From the NCBI GenBank assembly GCA_040255405.1, contig JBDZUX010000012.1, positions 1-64,000 of the forward strand: a stretch of DNA of 64,000 nucleotides, written 5' to 3'. Positions 27,355-35,893 of the stretch are shown here, in pieces. Source of the DNA: 66-474 sp040255405 (GTDB lineage: Bacteria > Pseudomonadota > Gammaproteobacteria > Xanthomonadales > Rhodanobacteraceae). Position 1 is the first letter of the stretch, and each line of letters starts with the position of its first letter. Below the pieces are notes generated by a model. The model was given only the letters and a program-made list of their open reading frames with translations, did not search any database and had not been told where the DNA came from. The translations under genes were made by a program, and so were the position numbers.

Positions 27355-27666
27355 CGAAGATCTACGATCGTCTTCCCTAATCGACAGGACAACGACAGCG
27401 TTGAGTATTTTCTTTGTACGAATATAGTCTACGAATAGTCCGCTACTCATAACAAATCCTGTGGCACCAAGAATCCCAACGCGCATCGTTGCGTGAATGC
27501 CATGGCTCAAAACAAATCCAATGAGCGCACCACAAGCTAAGTACACTGGATACAAAAGCAACGATGCTCGTAGCACTCTTTGATTTTTTAATGATTCATA
27601 CGCTGCACGACGTTGTCCATCGTTCCGCCGTGAGAGTACATCTACGAGTTCTTTGTAGGAGCGCAT
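27280..27666 (-). CDS. Two-helix membrane protein, candidate microcin immunity protein
   Basis: A 128-residue protein with two hydrophobic segments (about 33-55 and 60-83) between basic cytoplasmic ends, starting MRSYKELVDVLSRRND. AGGG lies eight bases before the ATG. It is the gene immediately downstream (72 nt) of the double-glycine precursor on the same strand, the place where immunity genes of class II bacteriocins and microcins usually lie, and its size and topology fit. Like the precursor it is AT-richer than the exporter genes. No sequence family was recognised, so the role is inferred from context. Confidence 0.5.
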   Translation of the reverse strand: MRSYKELVDVLSRRNDGQRRAAYESLKNQRVLRASLLLYPVYLACGALIGFVLSHGIHATMRVGILGATGFVMSSGLFVDYIRTKKILNAVVVLSIREDDRRSSLVDDMPVANPKREETVHNGIISKI

Positions 27667-27700
27667 TGAAATTGCCCTGTCATGATGAGGCGAACAAGGA

Positions 27701-27726
27701 AGTGGGCATGGCGAACCAAGCCCACT
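27701..27726. promoter_or_regulatory. Hairpin between the microcin precursor and candidate immunity genes
   Basis: Inverted repeat AGTGGGC-N12-GCCCACT lies 12 nt past the precursor stop codon. It is not followed by a good T run, so it is more likely an mRNA-stabilising or attenuating hairpin than a full terminator. It would allow higher expression of the precursor than of the downstream gene. Confidence 0.4.
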
Positions 27727-27738
27727 CCCGATTCGAGG

Positions 27739-27936
27739 TTACGGCGTCTCGTAATGAATCGTGATCATGCCACCGACGAGCCAGCCGATCAGGCCACCAT
27801 CCACTGCGCCGAGCGGTCCAAACACGCTTCCGATCATGGCACCAAGTGCTGCCCCATCTCTCGAGCCCTCGAGGATTTTTTCGGCATCGTAGCCACCTGA
27901 CACAGAAAGAACTTCGGATGAATTGAGAGTCTTCAT
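27739..27936 (-). CDS. Class II microcin/bacteriocin precursor with double-glycine leader
   Basis: A 65-residue precursor. The ATG at 27936 is chosen because AAGGAG lies six bases upstream; two earlier in-frame ATGs (27951, 27942) sit before or within that site. Residues 1-15, MKTLNSSEVLSVSGG, match the GG-leader consensus of colicin V-type peptides. The predicted 50-residue core starts YDAEKILEGS and ends HYETP. It has 11 glycines, no cysteine, and two unbroken every-fourth-residue glycine runs (core G9-13-17-21-25 and G28-32-36-40) split by a proline. The core suggests a membrane-inserting helical hairpin. It lies 48 nt downstream of its C39 exporter. Confidence 0.85.
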   Translation of the reverse strand: MKTLNSSEVLSVSGGYDAEKILEGSRDGAALGAMIGSVFGPLGAVDGGLIGWLVGGMITIHYETP

Positions 27937-27984
27937 TTCCATCTCCTTCATTAGCTCGAGAATACAAAGCCGTCTCCGCTTCGG

Positions 27985-30141
27985 CTATCCCGCCACCTCC
28001 ATTTCCTGGAGCTGCGACGGAATGGGTTGCACCGCACCGTTGGCGACCAATAGCGCGCGTTGCGCGCTGGCGATGGTCTCGGGGCGGTGTGCGATCACGA
28101 TGCGCGTGATCGCGAGATGGTTGACGACGGCATTGATCTGCCGCTCGCGTTCGATGTCCAGATGGCTGGTGGCTTCATCCAGCACCAACAACGCGGGCTT
28201 GCGATAGAGTGCGCGCGCCAGCAGCACGCGTTGTTTCTGGCCGCCGGAAAGGGCGGAACCCATGTCGCCGACGAGGCTCTGGTAGCCCATTGGCATCTTC
28301 GCGATGTCGTCGTGGATTGCGGCCAGCCGTGCGGCACTGTCGATGCGTGACGGACTCGATTCCGCATCGAAGCAGGCGATGTTGTCGGCGATGGAGCCGG
28401 CGAACAGTTGATCGTCCTGCATGACGGCGCCGACCTGGTTTCGATAGCGTGCAAGGCCCAACCGACGGATGTCAGTGCCGCCGTAAAGGACCACACCTTC
28501 TTCGGGTTCCAACAGACCCAGGATGATTTTGGCGAGCGTGGTTTTGCCGCAACCCGAGGGCCCAACGAGGGCCACCGACCCGCCGGCGGGAATCGTCAAC
28601 GAACAATCCTTGAGGATCCACGGCTCGCCGTCCGCGTAGCGGAAGCTGACGTTGCGCACCTCGATCCCGGCTTCCGGCAGCGGTGCATCCCACGCCGATT
28701 CCATGTGCCCTTCGGGAGCAGTCAGCGCAATGTCTGCCACGCGTTCGGCGTGCAGGCGCAGCATGCGGAACTGGATGGCCTTGTCGATCAGGTCGGCTGC
28801 TCGGCTGACGAACTGGTCGGCGTATGCCGCGAATGCCACCAGCATGCCTGCCGTGAAGGTACCGTCCAGCACCAGCATGGCCGCCAGCCAGATCAGGGCC
28901 ACCTTCTCGATCCCGAAAACCAGTTGATTGCCGCTGGTGAATGCGATGTTGAGCCGCTGCATCGCGATGTTGCGGTTGACCGTTTCGACCACCGCGTTGG
29001 CGTAGCGGGCGGTGCGCGGTTGCTGCTGGTTGAAGAGCTTCAGTGTCTGCGCGCCGCGGATCGCCTCCAGCAGTTCCGTCTGCTGACGCGCGGCATACAC
29101 GATCTGGTTTTCCTGCGCACGCCGCAGCGGCTCATAGGTGAGCCAACGCAGGATCGCGTACAACGCGAACGCTGCGATCACCACCAACGTCAGTTTGACG
29201 CTGTAGAGCGCCAGCACGACCAGCGTCAACGTGGCCATGATGCCGTCCAGGATCGCGGCGACGAAACCGGTGGTCAGCGTCTGCTGGATCGTCTGCATCG
29301 ATCCGAAGCGCGAGACCACATCGCCCACGTGGCGCTTCTCGTACCAATCCAGCGGCAGCTTCAGGAGATGCGCGAACACGTTGGTGACCCACTGGACGTT
29401 CAGCATCGCGCCCAACCAGGTGATGGTCCACGCGCGCACTGCCGAAATCGCGGCCTGGAACACCGCGACCAGCAGGAAGCCGATCCCCAACAGCATCAAC
29501 AGGCTCTTGTCGGCCGAGACCAGTACCTGGTCCAGTACCCATTGCAAGTAGAACGGTCCAACCAACGCGAATACTTCCAAAGCCAGTGCCAGCGCGAAGA
29601 TCTGGACAAGCGCGCCGGAGAGGCCTTCGACCTTGCCGGTGAGCACACGCAGCGAAATCGATTCGCGCGTCTTCATCGGTTTGAAATCGGCACGCGGCGT
29701 GCATTCCAGTGCCACGCCCGTAAAGTGCTTCGAGATCTCGGTATTCGAGAGCTTCAGGACGCCGCGTGCCGGGTCGTGGATGACGGCGCCATGGGCAGTC
29801 GCCCGCTTGAGCACCACGAAGTGGTTCAAGTCCCAATGCAGGATGCACGGCGCCTTGAGTTCCGGCAGCTCGTGCAGATCGAGCCGCAGCGGCCGCGTCT
29901 CGAAACCAAGCTGACCCGCCATCTCCATCACGCGTGCGAGATTGGCGCCTTTAAGCGATGTCGAGTGCCGTCGGCGCAACGAAGGCAGATCCACATCGTG
30001 GCCGTGCTGGCGCGCAATCATCGTCAACGAGGCAAGACCGCATTCGGCGGCTTCGGTCTGCAGGATGACCGGAAGCTTGCGTCGCCAGCCCCATTGCAGG
30101 CTGCCGAGGAAACCGCCGTCCATGGCCGCGCCGTCACTCAT
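27985..30141 (-). CDS. C39 peptidase-containing ABC exporter (CvaB/PCAT type)
   Basis: Bifunctional transporter that cleaves double-glycine leaders and exports the peptide. From the ATG at 30141, which overlaps the upstream stop by 4 nt (ATGA), it has 718 residues. The C39 peptidase domain has the oxyanion Gln28, catalytic Cys34 (QTEAAECGLASLTMIA), His107 (LHWDLNHFVVL) and Asp123 (HDPARG), all intact. Six membrane helices follow (about 165-450). The nucleotide-binding domain has Walker A GPSGCGKTT (about 527), signature LSGGQ (about 631), Walker B LLVLDEA (about 650) and the H-loop histidine (about 685). The longer in-frame start at 30210 lies inside the adaptor gene and is rejected. Confidence 0.95.
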   Translation of the reverse strand: MSDGAAMDGGFLGSLQWGWRRKLPVILQTEAAECGLASLTMIARQHGHDVDLPSLRRRHSTSLKGANLARVMEMAGQLGFETRPLRLDLHELPELKAPCILHWDLNHFVVLKRATAHGAVIHDPARGVLKLSNTEISKHFTGVALECTPRADFKPMKTRESISLRVLTGKVEGLSGALVQIFALALALEVFALVGPFYLQWVLDQVLVSADKSLLMLLGIGFLLVAVFQAAISAVRAWTITWLGAMLNVQWVTNVFAHLLKLPLDWYEKRHVGDVVSRFGSMQTIQQTLTTGFVAAILDGIMATLTLVVLALYSVKLTLVVIAAFALYAILRWLTYEPLRRAQENQIVYAARQQTELLEAIRGAQTLKLFNQQQPRTARYANAVVETVNRNIAMQRLNIAFTSGNQLVFGIEKVALIWLAAMLVLDGTFTAGMLVAFAAYADQFVSRAADLIDKAIQFRMLRLHAERVADIALTAPEGHMESAWDAPLPEAGIEVRNVSFRYADGEPWILKDCSLTIPAGGSVALVGPSGCGKTTLAKIILGLLEPEEGVVLYGGTDIRRLGLARYRNQVGAVMQDDQLFAGSIADNIACFDAESSPSRIDSAARLAAIHDDIAKMPMGYQSLVGDMGSALSGGQKQRVLLARALYRKPALLVLDEATSHLDIERERQINAVVNHLAITRIVIAHRPETIASAQRALLVANGAVQPIPSQLQEMEVAG

Positions 30142-31412
30142 CCCTGATGATTTCCGCGGGCCGTGAGTTGCTGTCGAAGGCCGTAGAGCGGCTCGAACAC
30201 CCATTGCCACAGGCTGCGACGGTCCAGCAGCAGGTCGGCATTCAAGGCCATGCCGGGCTTCAGTGCCTCGGCCTTGCCGTAGGCGTCGATGGTCTGGCGG
30301 TCCAGCGAGACCAGCACGCGGTACAGCGGCATCGCGACCTTCTGGCCCAGCAGGGTTGCGGCTTCCGCGGGGCTGAGCGCGCTGCGCGAGACCTGCACGA
30401 CTTGGCCATACTGTTGGCCGAACTTCTGGTAGGGGTAAGCCTGATAGCGCAGCACGACCGGCGTGCCTTCGTGCACGAAGCCGATCGCGTTGCTTGGCAC
30501 CAGCAACTGCGCTTCCAACTCCGAGCCGCGCGGCAGGATGGACAGCAGCGGTTGACCCAACGCGACGTTCTGTCCGGGCTTCACCAGCAGGGTCGAAACA
30601 ATGCCCGCGCGCGGTGCGCGCAGGATCGTCCCGCCCGCGGCCTCGCTCTGGGCCAGTTGCGCAGCGAGCTGCGCCAATTGGCCGCGCAATTGGTTGGCCT
30701 TGGCTGCCGTGTCCAACGGTAGCCGCGTCAACTGTGCCTGCAGCGAGCTCAACTGCTGGTCGGTTTCCAGCCGCTGGCGCTCCAGTGTCTTGACCTGGGC
30801 TTGTTGGGTCAGGGCCTGCGATTGGTACGCGTTGAATTGCGCCATGGAAATCACGCCCTTCTCGAGTACGGGCTTGATCTTCGCGACGAAGTCGGTGGCC
30901 GTCTTGGCCTGCTTGCGCTGCAAGATCAGTTGGTCATCGATCTGGCGCGCCTGCGCTTGCAGCAGTCCCATCCGGGTGCGCAAGTCCCTGGCTTGTTCCT
31001 TGGCTTGCGGTTGGAGATTGGCAAGCGTGGTTCGAACCTGGGCTTGCTGGGTGCGCAACTGCGCGCTGACCACGGCGTGGGTGTCGCCCATGCTGGCGCT
31101 GACCAGGTCAGCCGAGACTTCGACCAGCGGTTGGCCGGCCTCGACCTGGTCGCCCTCGCGTATCAGCGTGCGGTTGATCGTGCCCGTGGTCTGGGCGGAC
31201 AGGGTGAGCAGGCCCGCGCCGGGTTGGAGTTGCCCCGACACCTCGGCGCGCCGTGTGTAGTGTCCGAAGCTCAGGAACAGGACGATGGCCGCGGCGAGGG
31301 TCGCCGCCAGCAACGCCCACCATGTGAACGCCAGCGGAGTCGCGAGGTTGATCGCGCCCATCCATTGGCGGCGTTGCGCCTGCAACACTTCACCGCGAAA
31401 CAAGTCCCCCAT
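30138..31412 (-). CDS. HlyD/CvaA-type membrane fusion protein for microcin export
   Basis: Periplasmic adaptor joining the ABC exporter to a TolC-type outer-membrane channel. The 424-residue reading starts MGDLFRGEVLQAQRRQWMG at ATG 31412. It resembles the CvaA N-terminus: a short basic cytoplasmic end, one membrane helix at about 25-48, then a GHYTRRAEVSGQL lipoyl-like half. A long glutamine/alanine-rich coiled coil (about 85-240) and the second lipoyl half (ILRAPRAGIVSTLLVKPGQNV) follow. An earlier TTG start at 31442 is possible. It is the first gene of the export operon; no tolC homologue is in the window. Confidence 0.9.
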   Translation of the reverse strand: MGDLFRGEVLQAQRRQWMGAINLATPLAFTWWALLAATLAAAIVLFLSFGHYTRRAEVSGQLQPGAGLLTLSAQTTGTINRTLIREGDQVEAGQPLVEVSADLVSASMGDTHAVVSAQLRTQQAQVRTTLANLQPQAKEQARDLRTRMGLLQAQARQIDDQLILQRKQAKTATDFVAKIKPVLEKGVISMAQFNAYQSQALTQQAQVKTLERQRLETDQQLSSLQAQLTRLPLDTAAKANQLRGQLAQLAAQLAQSEAAGGTILRAPRAGIVSTLLVKPGQNVALGQPLLSILPRGSELEAQLLVPSNAIGFVHEGTPVVLRYQAYPYQKFGQQYGQVVQVSRSALSPAEAATLLGQKVAMPLYRVLVSLDRQTIDAYGKAEALKPGMALNADLLLDRRSLWQWVFEPLYGLRQQLTARGNHQG

Positions 31413-31496
31413 CCCCTGTTCCAGCTCCCTGTGACTCCCCAACGTCCAAAGGTGTAACAGCAGAACCTTTCATATACCTTTCCAGGGCATAACATT

Positions 31497-31516
31497 TTTG
31501 CGCTCATGCGCGCAAA
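31497..31516. promoter_or_regulatory. Inverted repeat upstream of the microcin export operon
   Basis: Perfect 7-bp arms TTTGCGC-N6-GCGCAAA centred about 95 bp before the adaptor start and 140 bp before the divergent radical SAM gene. It lies in an AT-rich divergent intergenic region and could be an operator. No matching regulator gene is adjacent and no confident promoter could be drawn. Confidence 0.35.
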
Positions 31517-31647
31517 TTTGTCATCGATTACCGTGGAACGCCGCGTGAGTCGTGGCCGCACTGGCGAACTTCAGTGCAGTCAAGACTTCGCGGGCCGACC
31601 GTCGCAAGCGTCGAGACAGCAAGGCGTATCCTGCAGTGGTGCAAGCC

Positions 31648-32724
31648 ATGCCACCCGCGCGCATCAGGGGTCGCGGCGCCGCTTCCAATCCGGAGGGGCG
31701 CCTCGAAAGCGTGCGCCATCACGCCGAAGACGACGGCTGGCAAGGCGCATTGCTGGACGAGGCCGCGCAGCGGCCGCGCATGGAAGTCACCGAAGAACGC
31801 GCGCGCAGCGTGATCACGCGCAACGATTCGCCCGACATCGTTTTCGAGCAGGCGATGAATCCGTATCGGGGCTGCGAGCACGGATGCATCTATTGCTTCG
31901 CGCGGCCGTCACACAGCTATCTCAACCTGTCGCCGGGGCTGGATTTCGAAACGAAGATCCGCGCCAAGTCCAATCTCGCCGAGGTGTTGCGCGGGGAGTT
32001 GTCGAAGCCGGGCTACGTACCCAAGCCCATCAACATCGGCAGCAATACCGATCCGTACCAGCCCATCGAGAAGAAGTGGCGGCTGACCCGCGCGGCGTTG
32101 GAAGTGCTGGCGGAATGCCGGCATCCCTGCACGATCGTTACCAAGAACGCGCTGGTGGAACGCGACCTCGACCTGCTCGCGCCCATGGCGCGCGAACAAC
32201 TGGTATGCGTATTCGTGTCGGTGAATTCCCTCGACAACCGCCTGGCGTCGAAACTGGAACCTCGCGCGTCGGCGCCTCACCGCCGCCTGCAGGCGATCCG
32301 CGCATTGACCGATGCGGGCATTCCGGCTGGCGTACTCGTGGCCCCGATCATCCCGGCGCTGAACGATCGCGACATGGAAGCGGTGCTGGAACGCGCCGCC
32401 GAGGCCGGCGCCAGCATGGCCGGCTACACGGTGTTGCGCCTGCCGTGGGAACTGAAGACCTTGTTCCGCGAGTGGCTTTCCATCCATGTGCCGCAACGCG
32501 CCAAACACGTGATGAGCCTGGTGCAGCAGATGAATGGCGGGCGCGACTACGATTCCGACTTTCGCACCCGCATGCGCGGTCAGGGACCGTTCGCCGAGCT
32601 GCTGCGGCGGCGCTTCGAAGTGGCGACCCGGAAACACGGCTTCGCCCGCGCCCGCAGCCTGCAGCTGGATGTGTCGCGCTTCGTCGCGCCGCGCCCGCCC
32701 GGTCCGCAGGGTGAACTGTTCTGA
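31648..32724 (+). CDS. Radical SAM protein, PA0069 family
   Basis: A 358-residue radical S-adenosylmethionine enzyme of unknown substrate. The iron-sulfur motif is C-x3-C-x2-C, in NPYRGCEHGCIYCFARPSHS at about 76-90; SAM-binding and barrel segments follow (NIGSNTDPYQPIEKKW, TIVTKNALVERDLDLL, GVLVAPIIPALND). The length and motif spacing match the PA0069/Rv2578c group, annotated elsewhere as DNA-repair-like photolyase relatives without proof. The start at 31648 follows family length; an upstream GTG at 31552 is possible. Confidence 0.88.
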   Translation: MPPARIRGRGAASNPEGRLESVRHHAEDDGWQGALLDEAAQRPRMEVTEERARSVITRNDSPDIVFEQAMNPYRGCEHGCIYCFARPSHSYLNLSPGLDFETKIRAKSNLAEVLRGELSKPGYVPKPINIGSNTDPYQPIEKKWRLTRAALEVLAECRHPCTIVTKNALVERDLDLLAPMAREQLVCVFVSVNSLDNRLASKLEPRASAPHRRLQAIRALTDAGIPAGVLVAPIIPALNDRDMEAVLERAAEAGASMAGYTVLRLPWELKTLFREWLSIHVPQRAKHVMSLVQQMNGGRDYDSDFRTRMRGQGPFAELLRRRFEVATRKHGFARARSLQLDVSRFVAPRPPGPQGELF

Positions 32725-32788
32725 GGTGTTCACGCCGCCTTCGCGCCCACACTGGACGATGGTCACGTCCAACCGCAGGAGGCGCCCC

Positions 32789-32965
32789 ATGTCGTTCGCG
32801 CTTTATCTCATCGGCACGATCATCGTGATCATCGGCCTCGGTTACGGTGCCTGGCTCGCCCACGTGCCCACGCAATGGATCGCGGTGGGCGCGGTGGTGA
32901 TCCTCGGGCTCGGCATCCTGACCGGCGTGTCCCGCACCCGTCGCAAGGATCCGCCCTCCACTTGA
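32789..32965 (+). CDS. Small two-helix membrane protein, unknown function
   Basis: A 58-residue protein preceded by a strong CAGGAGG ribosome-binding site. It has two hydrophobic helices (about 4-24 and 30-48) and a basic tail SRTRRKDPPST. The ribosome-binding site decides the start inside a longer frame that otherwise overlaps the preceding gene. No family recognised; 64 nt after the radical SAM gene, so possibly co-transcribed. Confidence 0.65.
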   Translation: MSFALYLIGTIIVIIGLGYGAWLAHVPTQWIAVGAVVILGLGILTGVSRTRRKDPPST

Positions 32966-33058
32966 GGAGGCGCTCGGGCAAGCCGCCCATCGCCGCGCGC
33001 GAAACCTCGGCGACGTGACAACACTGAAACAGCGGGTGTTGGCGTTGCGACCGAAAGC

Positions 33059-35122
33059 TCAGTGCGCGCCGGCCGTGAGGTACTTCGCGAACCAGTCCAG
33101 CGACCGACGCATGATGTCTTCCTGATTCTTCGGTTGCACGATGTGGTGGCCCTCGTTGGCGTACACCACCAGCGTGGTCGGCACGCCCAATGTCTTCAGC
33201 GCGTGCCAGTACTCGAACGACTGCGGCGCCGGACACTCCTCGTCGCGCTCGCCCACCACGATCAGGGCCGGCGTTCGGGTGCGCTTGATGAAATTGATGG
33301 CCGAACTCTTCGCGTATGCGGACGGGTCGTCATACAGCGATGCGCCGAAGAAAGGAATCATCCACTGGTCGATCTGGTTCTGGCCGTAGTAGCTTTGCCA
33401 ATCGGAAATCCCGGCGCCCGCCACGACCGCCTTGAAGCGGTGGGTGCGCGTCGGCGCGAACATGCTCATGAAGCCGCCATAGCTCCAGCCGGTCAGGCCC
33501 AGCCGGCTGTCGTCGATGGGCAGCATCTTCTCGACCTTGTCGACGCCCGCGAGGATGTCGTCGAGATCGCCGTAGCCCATCTGGTTGCGGATGGCCTGCG
33601 CAAACTGCTCGCCGCCACCGAGACTGCCGCGCGGGTTGGGCATCAGCACGAAATAGCCGAATTGCGAATACGCGCTCGCGTTGTTGCTCCAGCTCGGCAG
33701 GTGGGCCCACGAGGGGCCGCCGTGCACATACACGATCATCGGGTACTTCTTGTGCGCGTCGTAGTCGGCCGGGTACATCAGCCAGCCTTGTACCTGCGTG
33801 CCGCCACTGTTCCATTCCACCGATTCGGCCTTGCCCCAATCATGCGAAAGCCCGGCATTGACCGAAGTGACCGCCGGCGGCGGCGCGGTGGTGAGCCGGC
33901 CTGCGTGCACCTCGGGCGGGTGGTCGAACGACTGGGCCGCGTAGGCGATCCGGCGTGGCGGCTTGTCCGACAATGAAACGGAAAACGCGGCGCGCCCGTC
34001 GCCCAACACGCCGGGCGCGGTGAACCACGTGCGGGTCTGGCGCGCATGGTTGCCCGACAGTGTGTACTCGGTGACCTGCACCTTGCCCTTGGCGATCTGG
34101 TTCACCAGCAGCGAGCGGGCATCGAGGAACGTGAACCACGACGGCGTCACCTTCGTGCCTTCGGTCAGGTTCACGGGCGTGCCGCCCGAGGCCGGCACGC
34201 TGTAGATGTCGCCGCCGGTCGCGCCGCGATCACTCATCAGGCCGCCGATGAACAGGATGCGCGCGTCATCGGGGGACCAGCGCGGCAGCGCAATCTGCAA
34301 GCCATGCAAGGAACCTCTCACCGCGCCGGGATCCACGAGTTGCCGCGGTGCCGCGCCCGCCTTTGCATCCTGCACGTACAGCTTGGCCGTCCACCAGTTG
34401 TTGTCGCCTGGCGGCGGCGCGGCGGTATAGGCAATGCGGTTGCCGGTGGACGACGTGCGGAACTCGTACACGTACAAGCCGTCGGGCGTCAGCAGTTCCG
34501 GCTTGCCGCCCGATGCGTCGATGCTGGCGACGTATTGCACCTGCACGTCGGTCTGCCCGATCACTCCCACGCGCGGGTTGCCGGACGCGGTCGCGGCCTG
34601 CAGTCGTGTGGCACCCGGCACGTACAGGAAGGCGATGTGCTTGCCGTCGCGGCTCCATTGCATGGCTTCGGCGAAACCGTCGAGGTCCGCGAGCTTGCGC
34701 GGCGGCTTGCCGGCGTTCACGTCGATCAGCCAGATCGCGCCTCGGATCGGCTTGGTGTTGGAGGGATCGACGCTGCAGCGGGTCAGTACCGCCAGCGCGT
34801 TCCAGCGCGGCGCCCAGCGCAGGTCTTCTTCACGACAGCCGCCGGGGATCGCCACCGGGTGCGCGCTCTGCCCGTTCCACGAACCCAGCATCAAGGTGGT
34901 CTGCTCGTCATGCATCACCACCCACGCCAGATGCTGGCCATCATGCGAAAGGGCTACTGCCGGAACCTCCCTGACCCTGGCGCGCTGCGCGAGGATCTGC
35001 TCGATGCGTGCGTGCTCGGACGCGCTGGCCGGCGTGGGCGGTGCCTTGGCCAAAACCGAGGGCGCGCAAGCGGCCACGAAGCACGCGGCGAACAGCAGCA
35101 GGCCGGATCGAGGGGACTTCAT
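33059..35122 (-). CDS. S9 family peptidase, lipoprotein (acylaminoacyl peptidase-like)
   Basis: Serine peptidase of 687 residues: an N-terminal beta-propeller (many D/H-x-W strand motifs up to about 410) and a C-terminal alpha/beta-hydrolase domain. The catalytic triad is visible: Ser in GWSYGGFMS, Asp in VVGERDEECPAP, His in NEGHHI. The N-terminus has a signal peptide with a lipobox-like FVAAC (about 16-20), so it is probably a membrane-anchored lipoprotein. GGAGG six bases before ATG 35122 decides the start. It acts on oligopeptides in the cell envelope. Confidence 0.9.
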   Translation of the reverse strand: MKSPRSGLLLFAACFVAACAPSVLAKAPPTPASASEHARIEQILAQRARVREVPAVALSHDGQHLAWVVMHDEQTTLMLGSWNGQSAHPVAIPGGCREEDLRWAPRWNALAVLTRCSVDPSNTKPIRGAIWLIDVNAGKPPRKLADLDGFAEAMQWSRDGKHIAFLYVPGATRLQAATASGNPRVGVIGQTDVQVQYVASIDASGGKPELLTPDGLYVYEFRTSSTGNRIAYTAAPPPGDNNWWTAKLYVQDAKAGAAPRQLVDPGAVRGSLHGLQIALPRWSPDDARILFIGGLMSDRGATGGDIYSVPASGGTPVNLTEGTKVTPSWFTFLDARSLLVNQIAKGKVQVTEYTLSGNHARQTRTWFTAPGVLGDGRAAFSVSLSDKPPRRIAYAAQSFDHPPEVHAGRLTTAPPPAVTSVNAGLSHDWGKAESVEWNSGGTQVQGWLMYPADYDAHKKYPMIVYVHGGPSWAHLPSWSNNASAYSQFGYFVLMPNPRGSLGGGEQFAQAIRNQMGYGDLDDILAGVDKVEKMLPIDDSRLGLTGWSYGGFMSMFAPTRTHRFKAVVAGAGISDWQSYYGQNQIDQWMIPFFGASLYDDPSAYAKSSAINFIKRTRTPALIVVGERDEECPAPQSFEYWHALKTLGVPTTLVVYANEGHHIVQPKNQEDIMRRSLDWFAKYLTAGAH

Positions 35123-35235
35123 CGCGCACCTCCAGCAGCGGGACATCCCGCGAACCTACACCCGGTCGGAGGACGGGCCAAGTGCCGCCAGGCACGAACC
35201 GTGCGCGGCAGCAACTTCGCCGCAATCCGTGCCAG

Positions 35236-35502
35236 CTATTTCAAGAGGGTCTGTCTCGCCGCGAGTTTCGAGGCGGCATTCGCAGGCGGGTGCGTCGCTG
35301 CAGATTCCATCCGGTTGCGCGGCTCGGCTGGATCGACCGGCGCCGCGGCAGCGGCATCGCCCGTCTCACGTGCTTTCAGCAGCGCCTGCATTTCGGACTT
35401 CAGGGCTTCGAGCTGAACGGTGTGCCGGTGCAGCGCGGCCGCAATCGCCCACAGGGCGACGCACAGGACGATGAGCAGGATGCCGATGTCGGTGATTGTC
35501 AC
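35236..35502 (-). CDS. Small membrane-anchored protein with short coiled coil
   Basis: An 88-residue protein starting at GTG with GAGG eight bases upstream. One N-terminal membrane helix (about 6-25, IGILLIVLCVALWAIAAALH) leads into a short coiled coil (VQLEALKSEMQALLKARE) and an alanine/proline-rich tail. The function is unknown. It lies 113 nt upstream of the S9 peptidase on the same strand. Confidence 0.5.
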   Translation of the reverse strand: MTITDIGILLIVLCVALWAIAAALHRHTVQLEALKSEMQALLKARETGDAAAAAPVDPAEPRNRMESAATHPPANAASKLAARQTLLK

Positions 35503-35893
35503 GATCGTTACCTCGCAGCCGGGTTCCCGCGGCGGATGCGGCGGGCCCGGCGAGCAAGGATTTCTTCCCTGCAATCTCCCCGTCCCACGTCAACAGCATA
35601 CAAGCAATATTCGTGCCGCGCAGATGCACGGCTGAACGGGCGAGGCAAGGCGAGTATCCGATTCATCGGGTCTCGGCGGTCGCCCGGTCGTTGCTGAACG
35701 CGCAAGCGAGCCCGCCATTGGCTGAACATAATCATTGGCCAAAACAACATTTCGTGGCGCTGCATTCACGGCACATTCAAATAAGTAAATGGCCTTCGCA
35801 TTCATCTGCGTTAAATGGAAATCATTGAAATATTCAGCGCGTGTTTTAGGGGCTAACCCATACTGGCCACTCTGCCAGCCGAGACGTACAAGG
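35503..35893. other. AT-rich regulatory region upstream of the exopolysaccharide initiating transferase
   Basis: 391 bp without a gene. Its right half (from about 35715) is markedly AT-richer than the surroundings, as expected for a promoter region, but several candidate hexamers (TTGAAA near 35826; TTAAAT near 35812) do not pair at a good spacing. I see no repeat, tRNA or small ORF with a ribosome-binding site. Confidence 0.4.

Noticed and set aside
27739..27951. Microcin precursor starting at the first ATG (27951)
   Set aside because: That ATG and the one at 27942 lie before or within the AAGGAG ribosome-binding sequence; only the ATG at 27936 is correctly spaced and gives a standard 15-residue leader.
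31441..31500. Sigma70 promoter for the microcin export operon (TATATG or TGTTAT boxes)
   Set aside because: No -35 box at an acceptable distance; only the inverted repeat was kept, at low confidence.
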